The notes: generated by a model from the letters alone, not told the origin. 64,000 bases of DNA from Homarus americanus (GCF_018991925.1 NW_024753828.1:3625999-3689998), one strand, 5' to 3'. Counted from the first letter of the stretch, positions 1 to 11,462 are shown. Translations and numbers: made by a program.

Positions 1-125
1 GACTAACGTGGGGTCAAACACTTATAGAAAAAACAAATGACTAACGTGAGGTCAAACACTTATAGAAAAAACAAATGACTAACGTGGGGTCAAACACTTA
101 TAGAAAAAACAAATGACTAACGTTG
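1..125. repeat. 38-bp tandem repeat, three units
   Basis: Three near-identical 38-bp units start GACTAACGTGGGGTCAAACA and end in an A-rich stretch. A fourth unit breaks off after about 10 bases. The array touches the window start and may extend to the left. Confidence 0.9.
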
Positions 126-342
126 GTTTAAATAGGTAATCGTGCATAAATCTGTTAACAGTAGAGGCGTTTAACTCGACTCTGGACGTGTGAACAAGGA
201 GAAACAGAGAGTGATAAAGGAAGAAGAGAGGGGATGATAAGAGCAGGAACAGGAGGAGGCGTTGGGCAAGAGGAAGATTATAATGATTTATGAATGCAAA
301 AATGATCTTCAAAGCTCCTTATATATATTCTCGTCCAGCGCT
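126..342. other. No recognisable feature
   Basis: Mixed-composition sequence between two tandem arrays. The short open frames here show no recognisable protein. Confidence 0.5.
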
Positions 343-535
343 GGGAACAGGGAGTGGGGAGGGGTAAATAGGGATTGGGGAGGGGCAAACGGGAAGTGAG
401 GAGAGGCAAACGGGGAGTGGGGAGGGGCAAACAGACAGCGAGGAGAGGCAAACGGGGAGTGAGGAGGGGCAAGAAAGGGAGTAAGGAGAGTGCAAACAGG
501 GAGTAGGGAGAACCCAAAAAGGGAGTGGAGGAGAT
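343..535. repeat. ~21-bp G/A-rich minisatellite
   Basis: About nine degenerate units of the form GGGAGTGGGGAGGGGCAAAC. It grades into the next array, which keeps the GGGAGTGG core, so the two may share an origin. Confidence 0.8.
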
Positions 536-560
536 ACGGACTAAGAATGATGAAGGAGAA

Positions 561-1306
561 AACAGGGAATGGGGATAAAAACAGGGAGTGGGTATATAAA
601 CACAGGGAGTGGATATAAACACAGGGAGTGGGTATATAAACTCAGGGAGTGGGTATAAAAACAGGGGTGGATATAAACACAGAGTGGGTATAAACACAGG
701 ACGTGGATATAAACACAGAGGTGGGTAAACACACAGGGGTGGGTATAAACACAGGGAATAAGGATAAAAACACACAGGGTGGGTATAAACACAGGAGTGG
801 ATATAAACACAGGGAGTGGATATAAACACAGGGTGTGTATAAACACACAGGTGGTATAAACACAGGGAGTGGATATAAACACAGGAGTGGGTATAAACAC
901 AGGGAGTGGGGATAAACACAAGGAGTTGGATATAAACACAGGAATTGGGTATAAAACACAGGGAATGGTTATAAACACAGGGGTGGGGATAAACACAGGG
1001 AGTTGGATATAAACACAGGGAGTGGGTATAAACACAGGGAATGGATATAAACACAGGAGTGGATATAAACACAGGGAAGTGGGTATAAACACACAGGGAG
1101 TGGGTATAAACACAGGGAGTGGATATAAAAACACAGGAGTGGGTATAAACACAGGAAGTGGGGATAAACACAGGGAGTTGGATATAAACACAGTGGGGAT
1201 AAACACACAGAGAGTGAGGATAAACACACAGGAGTGGAAGTATCACGGGAGTGGGGATAAACACACAGGGTGGGTATAAACACACAGAGTGGATATAAAC
1301 ACACAG
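561..1306. repeat. ~19-bp minisatellite (TATAAACACAGGGAGTGG)
   Basis: About 40 units of TATAAACACAGGGAGTGGG with many 1-3 base indels. The absence of stops produces long open frames on both strands rich in VFIPTPC or GINTG motifs. These are repeat artefacts. Confidence 0.9.
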
Positions 1307-1360
1307 AAAAGAAGACACAACAGCATTTCCTCCCAACCTGACAGACCATTCTTCCTCAGC

Positions 1361-1655
1361 ACCTAACCCCTAACCTAACCTAACTAACACTCCTTAACTA
1401 ACCTAACCTAACCTCACCTTAACCTAACCTCACTTAACCTAACCTCACAACAACCTAACCTCACCTTAACCTAACCTCACCTTAACTAACCTCACCTTAA
1501 CCCTAACCTCTACCTTAACCTAACCTAACTTCACATACCCTTACACCTTAACCTAACCTAACCTTAACCTAACCTAACCTCACCTTAACTAACCTAACTA
1601 ACCTTAACCTAACCTAACCTAACCTTAACCTAACCTAACCTTAACCTAACCTAAC
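1361..1655. repeat. Degenerate interstitial telomeric tract (CCTAA)n
   Basis: Repeats of CCTAA, the complement of the arthropod telomere motif TTAGG, interrupted by CTTAA, CTCAC and similar variants. The degeneracy and internal position indicate an old interstitial tract, not a chromosome end. Confidence 0.85.
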
Positions 1656-1860
1656 AAACTACTGTACGTCAAACCCTGAACTCTTAAGCGTATCTTATGT
1701 GCAGTGGTGGATTATATATTTTCATTGCAGATAGAGGTACAGTATAGCTTAATATTCCCAGACTGTATCATGAACTATGTAATATGTCTGTAATATCCGA
1801 TGGTAAAATCTGACTACTGGAGCCTTGGTAAAAAACCCTTTGTGGCCTCTGTTCTGTAAT
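1656..1860. other. No recognisable feature
   Basis: Unique, AT-rich sequence between a telomeric tract and a CT-rich array. I see no gene signal. Confidence 0.5.
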
Positions 1861-1861
1861 C

Positions 1862-2033
1862 CTCTACCACCCCTCCTCCTACTCCACCATTCTACTACTC
1901 ACCACCTCCTACTCCACCATTCTACTACTCCACCACTCCTCCTACTCCCACCCCTCCTCTCCACCATTCTACCTCCACCACCCTCCTACTCCACCATTCT
2001 ACTACTCCACCTCCTCCCTACTCACCACTCTCG
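1862..2033. repeat. CT-rich minisatellite (CTACTCCAC)
   Basis: Irregular repeats of CTACTCCACCATT and CTCCTACTCC. Pyrimidine-rich on the plus strand. Confidence 0.75.
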
Positions 2034-2140
2034 CGTCCACACTCGGTCGGTCATCACTATAAGGTGATGGTTAGACCTTCTGCTAGATACTTCTTAATCG
2101 ACGCCAGGAACTTCAGGTAATGTTTACACTTCAGATTATT

Positions 2141-3122
2141 GTTCCCACCCATAGATGGCGCCACTGGAGTATTTATTTTGTTCCCACCCATAGATGGCGC
2201 CCTTGGGTATTCTTTGTCCACACAGATGGCGCCACTGGGTATTTATTCTGTTCCTCACCCGATGGCGCCACTGGAGTATTTATTTTGTTCCCACCCATAG
2301 ATGGCGCCACTGGAGTATTTATTTTGTTCCCACCCATAGATGGCGCCACTGAGTATTTATTCTGTTCCCACCACAGATGCGCCACTGGAGTATTTATTCT
2401 GTTCCCACCCATAGATGGCGCCACTGGAGTATTTATTCTGTTCCCACCCATAGATGGCGCCACTGAGTATTTATTCTGTTCCCACCCATAGATGGGCCAC
2501 TGGAGTATTTATTCTGTTCCCACCCATAGATGGCGCCACTGAGTATTTATTCTGTTCCCACCCATATGCCATGAGTATTTATTTTGTTCACCCACAGATG
2601 GCGCCACTGGAGTATTTATTCTGTTCCCACCCATAGATGGCCACTGGAGTATTATTCTGTTCCCACCATAGATGGCGCCACTGAGTATTTATTCGTTCCC
2701 CACGAGATGGCGCCACTGGAGTATTATTTTGTTCCCACCCATAGATGGCGCCACTGGAGATTTATTCTGTCCCACCCATAGATGGCGCCACTGGAGTATT
2801 TATTCTGTTCACCATAGATGGCGCCACTGAGTATTCTGTTCCCACCCAGATGGCGCCACTGGAGAGATTCTGTTCCCACCCATAGATGGCGCCACTGAGA
2901 TGATAGTTCCCACCATAGATGGCGCCACTGAGATTTATTCTGTTCCCACCCATAGATGGCGCCACTGGAGATTTATTCTGTTCCCACCCATAGATGGCGC
3001 CACTGGAGATATTTTGTTCCCACCCATATATGGCGCCACGGAGATTTATTCTGTTCACCCATAGATGCGCCACTGAGATTATTGTTCCCACCCATAGATG
3101 GCGCCACTGGAGTATTTATTTT
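2141..3122 (+). repeat. 39-bp minisatellite carrying a CTCF-like core
   Basis: About 25-28 units with period 39. The first half of each unit is GTTCCCACCCATAGATGGCG and the second half is CCACTGGAGTATTTATTCT. Roughly 20 units keep GATGGCGCC intact and others carry one to several missing bases. Because 39 is a multiple of three, intact runs stay open and give false 13-residue-repeat proteins on both strands. The segment CCCATAGATGGCGC agrees with the published CTCF consensus CCASYAGRKGGCRS at 12 of 14 positions, always in the same orientation. Binding is inference. Confidence 0.9.
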
Positions 3123-3427
3123 TCTGCTAAATAATAAACAAAATTGACCCAAAATCTAATGAATTGAAGCTTTTTTAGTTTTTTTTAATAAGGACAATTA
3201 TTGGAAGTTGGTTGGTTAGGGGTACATGTATATTTCATTCATCAGGGGAACATTAACTACTTTAGGTGTTGTTTATGTCAAGTTACTATAATCTGTGTTC
3301 TGTTACTCATGACTCTATACTTAAGAGTTAATGTTGAACATATTACAGAGATTAAGTGAATGAGAAGTTGTTAATTTATATTTATTTGTTTATTGTTAAT
3401 GATTTCTCAATATCCTATCATTATATC
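3123..3427. other. AT-rich unique gap
   Basis: AT-rich, non-repetitive sequence with no recognisable gene. Confidence 0.5.
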
Positions 3428-3967
3428 TCTCAGCCTTCAGTGAAATTCTCAGTATCTCTCAGTGACTCTCTCAGTGACTCTGACTCCCAGTTCCTCTCTT
3501 AGTGACTTTCAGTAGCTCTCTTAGTGACTCTCAGTAGCTCTCTCAGTGACTTTCAGTAGCTCTCTTAGTGACTTTCAGTAGCTCTCTTAGTGACTCTCAG
3601 TTCCTCTCTCAGTGACTTTCAGTAGTCTCAGTGACTTTGAGTAGCTCTCTTATGACTCTCAGTTCTTCAGTGACTCAGTAACTCTCAGTCCCCCTCTCAG
3701 TCCCTCTCAGTATCTCTCAGTTCCTCTCTCTCAGTCCCTCTCTCAGTAACTCCCTCAGTTCCTCTCTCAGTATCTCTCCCAGTCCCTCTCTCAGTTCCTC
3801 TCAGTATTCTCTCAGTCCCTCTCAGTCCCTCTCTCAGTAACTCTCTCAGTCCCTCTCTCACTACCCTCAGTTCCTCTCTCAGTATTTCTCTCAGTTCCTC
3901 TCTCAGTATCTCAGTTCCTCTCAGTATCTCTCAGTCCTCTCTCAGTAACTCTCAATTCCTCTCAGTC
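3428..3967. repeat. CT-rich minisatellite (CTCTCAGTNNC)
   Basis: Dozens of degenerate copies of CTCTCAGTGACTTTCAGTAG and CTCTCAGTCCCT. Unit length varies from about 10 to 22 bases. Confidence 0.85.
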
Positions 3968-4070
3968 TTGGTGATAAAGTTGTTTAAGATTTATACACAG
4001 TTTTCACCCCTTCTCGCCAGGTACCCCAAGGCCCGTGTCCATCCATGATTCCTTGCACAATACTGCAATA

Positions 4071-4231
4071 TGAATCAATGAACCAGTGAAGTAATGAACC
4101 AATAAACCAATGAACCATGAACCAGTGAACCATGAACCAGTGAACCAGTGAACCAATGAACCAATGAACCAGTGAACCAGTGAACCATTGAACCATGAAC
4201 CAGTGAACCAGTGAACCAATGAACCAATGAA
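4071..4231. repeat. 8/16-bp repeat (TGAACCAG/TGAACCAA)
   Basis: About 20 copies of TGAACCAG or TGAACCAA alternate irregularly. The minus-strand open frames (WFTGS and similar) are artefacts. Confidence 0.9.
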
Positions 4232-4292
4232 ATGCTGTTATCCTCGAGTAGCTTTTTATATGTTTTTTATTGCCGGGAGGTGATGAAAAAAC

Positions 4293-4436
4293 ATGTCTGT
4301 CTGTCTGTCTGTCTGCCTGTCTATCTGTCTGTCTTCTGTCTGTCTGTCTGTCTGTATGTTTGTCTATCTGTCTGTCCTCGTCTGTCTGTCTGTCTGTCTG
4401 TCTGGTTGTCTATCGTTCGTCTGTCTGTCTGTCTTC

Positions 4437-4468
<32 letters not shown>

Positions 4469-4536
4469 TCTGTCTGTCTGTCTGTTTTGATCTATTCGTC
4501 TGTCTGTTTGTTCATCTGTCTGTCTGTCTGTCGTCT

Positions 4537-4583
<47 letters not shown>

Positions 4584-4754
4584 TCTGTCTGTCTGTCTGT
4601 TTGAAATCTATCTGTCTGTATGTTTGTCCACGTCTTCGTCTGTCTTCGTCTTCGTCTGTCTGTCTGTCTTCTGTCTGTCTGTCTGTCTGTCTTCGTCGTC
4701 TTCGTCTGTCTTCGTCTTCTGTCTGTCTGTCTTCTTCGCTTTTGTCTGTCTGTC
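4293..4754. repeat. (CTGT)n microsatellite
   Basis: About 460 bases of CTGT/CTGC/CTAT interrupted by CTTCGT. It gives false Cys/Ser/Val-rich open frames in all plus-strand frames and Arg/Gln/Thr-rich ones on the minus strand. Confidence 0.95.
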
Positions 4755-4887
4755 GTAGCTGTGACAGTACCAGAAGTACGTGTTTGTTTCGTCTTAGAGT
4801 TGACTTAACATCATGAATAGCAGTTGTTGGTTGAGAGTGTAGGTTCCCGATACACCTAACGACCATTTGTAGTGTAGATGCCTTGAC

Positions 4888-4935
4888 TAATGGGGGCTGG
4901 AGGGGGGGCTGGAGGGGGCTGGAGGGAGGTGAGGC
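4888..4935. repeat. Short GGCTGGAGGGG repeat
   Basis: Four copies of GGGGGCTGGAGG. Confidence 0.7.
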
Positions 4936-4994
4936 CACTGAAGTAGATGGAGGGGGTGAGAGAAAGGACACAATCTCTCAGCATACGTGAAATT

Positions 4995-4997
<3 letters not shown>

Positions 4998-5043
<46 letters not shown>
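4998..5043. repeat. (GA)n microsatellite
   Basis: About 23 uninterrupted GA dinucleotides. Confidence 0.97.
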
Positions 5044-5045
<2 letters not shown>

Positions 5046-5202
5046 GAGACATGAATGATTCCATTTATACATTAATACTGGAATTAACCTACATTTTCTT
5101 AACAAACAGAATAATGTGGGTCAGGTTAGATTTATACCCTTTGTTTCCACGAAGATTAAAAACTTTTATTTTGCCAAACTATGATACTATATATAGTTAA
5201 AG

Positions 5203-5243
<41 letters not shown>
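5203..5243. repeat. (CT)n microsatellite
   Basis: About 20 uninterrupted CT dinucleotides. With the (GA)n tract at 4998-5043 it forms an inverted pair about 160 bases apart. Confidence 0.97.
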
Positions 5244-5248
<5 letters not shown>

Positions 5249-5300
5249 CCTCACCCCACCTTTCTCCTGGCCACAGCCTAATGCAGTGTGTTTCTCATTA

Positions 5301-5797
5301 TAACAACATACTGCAATATATATCAACACATATTGCAACATATCTCACAAAACAACAACATACTACACCATATCTCACAACATAACAACATACTACACCA
5401 TATCTCACAAAACAACAACATACTACACCATATCTCACAACATAACAACATACTATACCATATCTCACAACATAACAACATACCACACCATCTCACAACA
5501 TAACAACATACCACACCATCTCACAACATAACAACATACCACACCATCTCACAACATAACAACATACTACACCATATCTCACAACATAACAACATACTAC
5601 ACCATATCTCACAATACAACATACTACACCATATCTCACAACATAACAACATACTACACCATCTCACAACATAACAACATACTACACCATATCTCACAAC
5701 ATAACATACTACACCATCTCACAACATAACAACATACTACACCATCTCACAACATAACAACATACTACACCATCTCACAACATAACAACATACTGCA
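5301..5797. repeat. 30/27-bp minisatellite (CATAACAACATACTACACCA)
   Basis: About 17 units in two length classes. The 30-bp form has CCATATCTCACAA and the 27-bp form lacks ATA. Early units have CAAAACAACA in place of CATAACAACA, which marks older and newer sub-blocks. Confidence 0.9.
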
Positions 5798-5923
5798 GTA
5801 TTTTTCATCACGTCCGTCAGAGGGAAGGCTTGCTGGTCGGGTCATAAATACTGTATTGTTTCAGTGGGAACCGGGTCCGTGGTGACGATGACTGTGTATA
5901 TTCAGTGGCACTTGGCCAAACTG

Positions 5924-6004
5924 CGCACACACGCACACACACAGATACACACACACACACACAGATACACACACACACAGCAGACACACACACAGCAGAC
6001 AGAC
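5924..6004. repeat. Interrupted (CA)n with CAGATACACA and CAGCAGACA
   Basis: (CA)n tract broken by GATA and GCAGA insertions. Confidence 0.85.
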
Positions 6005-6109
6005 ATCGGAACGGCCTGCAGTAGTGTTAAGGATGGCGGGTCAGGTAGAAATAATATCACAATAAAATGTAGGAGCCATAACTACTGAGGGAAACAATTA
6101 GCGTCTGAA

Positions 6110-6262
6110 TCATGGAGGGGAGGGAGGAGGGAGGGAGGGAGGGAGGGAGGGAGAAGGAAAGGAGGAGAGGAGGGAAAGGAAAGGAGGAGAAGGAGAGAGA
6201 CTGAAGGAAGACCGACTGGGCTGTTATTGAGTAAAACGGAAGAGAGAGAGAGAGAGAGAGCT
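6110..6262. repeat. Purine-rich GGGA/GGAGA tract with short (GA)n
   Basis: Runs of GGGA and GGAGAAGG, followed at about 6240 by a 10-unit (GA)n. Confidence 0.8.
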
Positions 6263-6343
6263 TATTAGATTACTGTAAGTTAAACAGAAAAACAGACAGA
6301 CAGACAGATGAACATAAAAAGATACATGGAAGGGAATAAATAA

Positions 6344-6347
<4 letters not shown>

Positions 6348-6382
<35 letters not shown>
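6348..6382. repeat. (CT)n microsatellite
   Basis: About 17 CT dinucleotides. Confidence 0.95.
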
Positions 6383-6386
<4 letters not shown>

Positions 6387-6554
6387 AAGTCAATCAATTC
6401 TCCTCTTCTTCGTCCCATCCACAAGCAAATTCCTAGAACTCGTGACCAATAATACCAATACTCTAACTCGAGTCTTATACAATGAACCCAACAATGAAGC
6501 ATTATAATTGTTGTTGTTTATTCATATTTGTGGTCGTAGTTCCCCCATACCCCC

Positions 6555-6555
<1 letters not shown>

Positions 6556-6596
<41 letters not shown>
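6556..6596. repeat. (CA)n microsatellite
   Basis: About 20 CA dinucleotides. Confidence 0.95.
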
Positions 6597-6598
<2 letters not shown>

Positions 6599-6739
6599 CC
6601 CATGTCTCACTTGTGTCTCTCTCCGCTGGAAATAAAGAGTTATGTTGAGACTTATGGAGATGTTGTCTTCTGAGTTTACTATGAGACGAGACAGTGAGAG
6701 AGAGAGTACTTTTGATAACCAGTCTGATAACGTTTCCTG

Positions 6740-6875
6740 TCTTCCGCCTTCGCTCTCCTTCCCTCTCCTCTCTCCTCCCTATCCTTCCCTATATCCTTCC
6801 CTCTACCCCTATCCTTCCCTCTACCCTATCCTTCCTCTACCCCTATCCTTCCCTCTCCTCTCCCCCACCCCCCCA
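6740..6875. repeat. CT-rich repeat (CCCTATCCTT)
   Basis: Irregular repeats of CCCTCTACCCCTATCCTTC. Confidence 0.8.
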
Positions 6876-6981
6876 GTAACTCGACATAGTAAACTAGATT
6901 TTATCGTCAACTGAAAAAACAATAAATAAATTAAATAAAATGAAGGACATCAATCCCACGAGAGATGACTGACTGAACATA

Positions 6982-7368
6982 ACCCCAAGACTGTCACCCC
7001 CAAGACCGTCACCCCCAAGACCCGTCACCCCCAAGACCGTCACCCTCAAGACCGTCACCCTCAAGACCGTGACTGTCACCCCAAGACTGTGACCGTCACC
7101 CCAAGACCGTCACCCCAAGACCGTCACCCCCAAGACTGTCAAAGACCGTCACCCCTCACCCCTCAAGACCGTCACCCCCAAGACCGTCAAGACCGTCACA
7201 CCCCAAGACCGTCACCCCAAGACCGTCACCCCCAAGACCGTCACCCCCATCACCCCCAAGACACCCCAAGACCGTCACCCCCAAGACCATCACCCCAAGA
7301 CCGTCACCCCCAAGACCGTCACCCCCAAGACCATCACCCCCCAAGACCGTCACCCCCCCAAGACCGTC
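6982..7368. repeat. 15-bp minisatellite (ACCGTCACCCCCAAG)
   Basis: About 25 units of ACCGTCACCCCCAAG, some with ACTGTC or ACCATC. C-run length varies between three and seven. Confidence 0.92.
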
Positions 7369-7613
7369 GATACTGGAGTGAATCTTTTAATGCCGAAGTC
7401 CGCCTTTGCTCACGCCTACACACAAGACACAGTTTGAGTGTAGTCTGGACCCACTACTGCTGCTGCTGGTACTACACTTACACTGTCTGGCTGTAGTTGG
7501 TGTGATTATTAAACTCGGTCGCTGTGTTTTGCTGTCAATAACGTCTTTGTGTATATGAGTATAGTGTCTTAACCTTCCTAAACCTGAGGATTATTAACGT
7601 TATCAATATAATA

Positions 7614-7733
7614 TCATAATGTCACAACAGAACACCATAACGTCACCAACACAACACCATAACGTCACCAACACAACACCATAACGTCACCAACACAACA
7701 CCATAACGTCACCAACACAACATTATATCAACA
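7614..7733. repeat. 22-bp repeat (CATAACGTCACCAACACAAC)
   Basis: Four to five units of CATAACGTCACCAACACAAC plus AC. Each contains ACGTCA, half of a CRE-like palindrome. Confidence 0.88.
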
Positions 7734-7959
7734 TCAAGAGTGTACACAACCAGCTGATCAGATGAACACGTTAACATAACACAAGAACATCACAACACAA
7801 CCTCCCTCGTCACGACTAACAACATCTGCCGGAGTATATTCCAGCCAAAAGGTCCATAATTATTTATATGTTCACCCAGACACATAACAGACAAATAAAC
7901 GTACATACATACACCAGTTGGAAACATTAATCCTTCCATAAGAGTATTACATATTACTG

Positions 7960-8343
7960 CAACTGCCTAGCTTATACTAGAGGGACAAGGGGCGACCTAA
8001 ATGAGGTGTATAAACATCTCAGTCGAGTGTCCATACCTTTCCACAAGGGTCACAGCTCATGGTTGAAGAAGCCGCAAGTCAAGAAAACTGTGAGGGCAAA
8101 CTTTTTCGGGAGTGAGAGTTGTGAACTCTTGGAACAATCTGCCAGAGAGTGTTGTGACGGCACCGAGCGTGAGCTCTTTCAAGATCAGACTTGACCAACA
8201 CTGGAGCGGGTTCAGGTACATTCAGGAGCTGGTGCATGCCCAGTACTTGCCACCAGTGCGTAACAGAGACGTGACCGATAGCCCAAGCGGCTAACGAGCC
8301 GATCAGTGGTGAAGAGGATAAAAGAAAAAGTAAAAGTAAAAGT
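7960..8343 (+). mobile_element. CR1-like LINE, 3' end of ORF2 with AAAGT-type tail
   Basis: The plus strand reads LAYTRGTRGDLNEVYK from 7967 and then, after a frame change near 8105-8112, VRVVNSWNNLPESVVTAPSV. The RGDL.EVYK and FF..RVV..WN.LP..VV..S..FK.RLD motifs are the hallmark C-terminus of CR1-clade ORF2 proteins, downstream of the reverse transcriptase. The sequence ends in an A-rich repeat of AAAAGT units (about 8315-8343), consistent with the short 3' repeats of this clade. Only the last ~380 bases are present, so this is a 5'-truncated dead copy. Confidence 0.8.
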
Positions 8344-9450
8344 ATATCTCTGTTCCTCTCCTTGTTCCGTCAGTCACTTACCCAGTTAACTTGAACTCTG
8401 AATATAGTGAAAAAATCCTGTCTTAACTATGTGGTACATATGATCTTCAGTAATGTACACAAATATTAAGTCAAGAGGCAACATAATCTGATCAATGTCC
8501 TAAGATATATGACAAGAACTGGTGTAACGCGGCTGATACTGATGTTTATGTTGGTCACCATTATGTATACTGATACACTTTTATACTGATACACAGTCTA
8601 CAAGTACAGTGTTTATAAAGACTTTCGTGATATGGGGATGCAATTCATATTTCCTTTTTATTTACACTGAACATTCCGTTTTCTGTCATTCATCTTGTTA
8701 CGTCCTTGAAGCTGCCGTCCCTATGCTGATGCTCCTTTGTTTCGTGTGGCAATTGTTTTTGTCCGGGGGCTGGGAACACTTGATGGAAGGATCGCATACC
8801 CTTTTTGGGCGCCGCCACGTTGTTGGAACCTCTCCAAATCAAATAGGTTCTGCGTCTCCTCCAGTTTTTGTACTCTGGTTCCCCGCCTCTTTGTGTAATG
8901 GAGTCCCAACCTCCACTTAAGGTTCCAGAAATAAGCTGAAAATTATGTGTTGTCGCGGTCTGTTTCTGGACGAGCCAACCTGCCGTAGATATATTAACCA
9001 AAATACGTCACTAGTTTTGAAGCTTAGACGAAATTACGGTTTATAAATTTAGGATAAAGTTTGAAGGTTAAAGAAATTAGAAGTTAAAAAACATATACTA
9101 GCTCAAAAGTTTAAGGATTTGGTTAGGTTAGGTTATTTTTCCAACAATGAATTAGCTATGATGAGGGCGCGTGTACACCACTATCTCTGACACACACACA
9201 TACAAACTTACCATTAAATAAGAACTATACTATTATACACTATTATAATACTCTTAAACATACATAAACAAAAGTATTATATATATATTGTAATACATTA
9301 GAGAAGACCTTAACATAACACTTCAGTATATTGGGAGAATTAGAGCATTATTACCATTTAAATTATCCTTTGAAATATTTTATAGAACATGAACGAGTTT
9401 AAATAATTCTGATAAAATTATCCTCTGTATTTATTATAGAGAAGGGCAGA
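8344..9450. other. Unique AT-rich region, no assigned gene
   Basis: About 1.1 kb without strong tandem repeats. A minus-strand open frame of about 103 codons spans 8690-9001. It has unbiased composition but matches no family I recognise, and a shorter frame overlaps it. It could be a decayed transposon piece. A short GGTTAGGTTAGGTTA occurs near 9121. Confidence 0.4.
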
Positions 9451-9454
9451 GATA

Positions 9455-9750
9455 AACCTTTCTCCTTCCCTCTCCTCACTCTCTTCCCTCTCCTTCCCCT
9501 CTCCTATCCTTCCTTCTCCCACTCTCTCCTCCTCCTTCCCTTCCCTCCTCACCCTTCCCTCTCCCACTCTCTCCTACCCTTCCCTCCCCTCTCACCCCTC
9601 CCCCACCCTCTCTTCCCTCTCCTTCCCCTCTCCTATCCTTCCTTCTCCCACTCTCTCCTCCTCCTTCCCTTCCCTCCTCACCCTTCCCTCTCCCACTCTC
9701 TCCTACCCTTCCCCTCCCCTCTCACCCCTCCCCCACCCTCTCCCTCTCGC
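9455..9750. repeat. CT-rich tract containing a 129-bp tandem duplication
   Basis: Pyrimidine-rich sequence. The block 9481-9609 is repeated at 9610-9739, differing only by one extra C in a run. Confidence 0.88.
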
Positions 9751-10010
9751 CAAATTTGCTCCCGGATAAAAATTAGGAATTGTGTACAAGAGTATTTACG
9801 TAGAAACAATAAAAGCTAATTTGTGAGGGTCGCTGGCGCCCGTGTGACCCTGACCTTATTTACTGAAGGAAAGACAAACAAACAAACAGATAAACATATG
9901 AATAGATGTATACATTACCAAACATTAGGTATACATAGAGAAATATACATACATGATAACAAACTGATCACTAGAAGCTTGACCATAATGCTGTTAGTGA
10001 CTCGTGTTGA

Positions 10011-10012
<2 letters not shown>

Positions 10013-10084
<72 letters not shown>
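10013..10084. repeat. (GT)n microsatellite
   Basis: About 36 GT dinucleotides without interruption. Confidence 0.97.
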
Positions 10085-10085
<1 letters not shown>

Positions 10086-10160
10086 GCTTCTCCTTATTAA
10101 TTATTTTCATGGCTTCTTCTTAAGTTCATTCATGCTTATTTTAAATTCGTTATTGAAGCT

Positions 10161-10328
<168 letters not shown>

Positions 10329-10470
10329 TTCTTAGTTTAAATAGAACACTTCACTGTCTGTATATTAGTGTCGTCAAGCCATATATACACTTCACCTCAC
10401 CAAAGTATATATAATTTGTTCTGATTTAAATGATCTTGTCGTTTAGTTAAGAAATACACTTCAGGACCCA

Positions 10471-10967
10471 GGTGTAGTGAGGTGTAGTGAGGTGTAGTGA
10501 AGTAGTATACCCACTCGCCTTCATTATGGAGGTGTAGTGTAGATGGAGGTGTAGTGTAGATGGAGGTGTAGTGTAGATGGAGGTGTAGTGTAGATGGAGG
10601 TGTAGTGTAGATGGAGGTGTAGTGGAGGTGTAGTGAAGATGGAGGTGTAGTGAAGATGGAGGTGTAGTGTAGATGGAGGTGTAGTGTAGATGGAGGTGTA
10701 GTGTAGATGGAGGTGTAGTGAAGATGGAGGTGTAGTGTAGATGGAGGTGTAGTGTAGATGGAGGTGTAGTGTAGATGGAGGTGTAGTGAAGATGAAGGTG
10801 TAGTGAAGATGGAGGTGTAGTGAAGATGGAGGTGTAGTGAAGATGGAGGTGTAGTGTAGATGGAGGTGTAGTGTAGATGGAGGTGTAGTGAAGATGGAGG
10901 TGTAGTGTAGATGGAGGTGTAGTGAAGATGGAGGTGTAGTGTAGATGGAGGTGTAGTGTAGATGGAG
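10471..10967. repeat. 17-bp minisatellite (GTGTAGATGGAGGTGTA)
   Basis: About 28 units of GTGTAGATGGAGGTGTA, with a GTGAAGATG variant interspersed. The left edge has shorter GAGGTGTAGT units. Confidence 0.92.
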
Positions 10968-11112
10968 TTGGTTAATGATGCACTCCAGTCGTTAATTAAT
11001 CCTTTAAATCCACAGGTAAAATGTTCATTACTGTATGTATCTGGTTAATTAGGATTTTTACCAGGTGTTGGGATGATCGTGTTTGTATCTGTGTTTGTCC
11101 ATCAGCTTCAGT

Positions 11113-11288
11113 ACACTTCACTTCACTTCACTTCACATCACTTCACATCACTTCACATCACATCACATTACTTCACATCACTTCACATCACATCACTTCA
11201 CATCACTTTACATCACATCACATCACATCACATCACTTCACATCACTTCACATCACATCACTTCACATCACTTCACATCACATCACAT
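11113..11288. repeat. 5-bp repeat (CATCA/CTTCA)
   Basis: About 35 units of CATCA or CTTCA. The Thr/Ser/His-rich frames are artefacts. Confidence 0.93.
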
Positions 11289-11339
11289 CTCTCACCAGAT
11301 CTGAACAAACTTAAAGTAACACTGAGCTTTGAAGTTTAA

Positions 11340-11392
11340 TAGGAGGTCAAGTTCAAAGGTCAAGTTCAAAGGTCAAGTTCAAAGGTCAAGAT
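11340..11392. repeat. 13-bp repeat (AGGTCAAGTTCAA)
   Basis: Four units of AGGTCAAGTTCAA. AGGTCA is the nuclear-receptor half-site, but its presence here may be chance. Confidence 0.85.
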
Positions 11393-11462
11393 CAGGGCGC
11401 TGGAAAGTTTTATACACTACTTTTACTCTTCGTAAGCTAAACACACAAACAGACAGTGGAAT

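Noticed and set aside
1361..1655. True chromosome end
   Set aside because: The telomeric repeats are degenerate, short and followed by 62 kb of other sequence.
4232..4816. Cysteine-rich VCLSVCLS frames that might suggest a toxin or secreted peptide
   Set aside because: Simple translation of (CTGT)n. All three frames give the same pattern.
5301..5797. CRISPR-like regular repeats
   Set aside because: Units are contiguous with no unique spacers, and the context is eukaryotic. The same applies to the arrays at 2141, 11463, 18969 and 51496.
8690..9001. Host gene exon
   Set aside because: The frame is non-repetitive, but I recognise no family, see no splice context, and another minus-strand frame overlaps it.
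11340..11392. Nuclear-receptor response element array
   Set aside because: AGGTCA occurs four times at 13-base spacing, but this is a short simple repeat and nothing else supports regulation.
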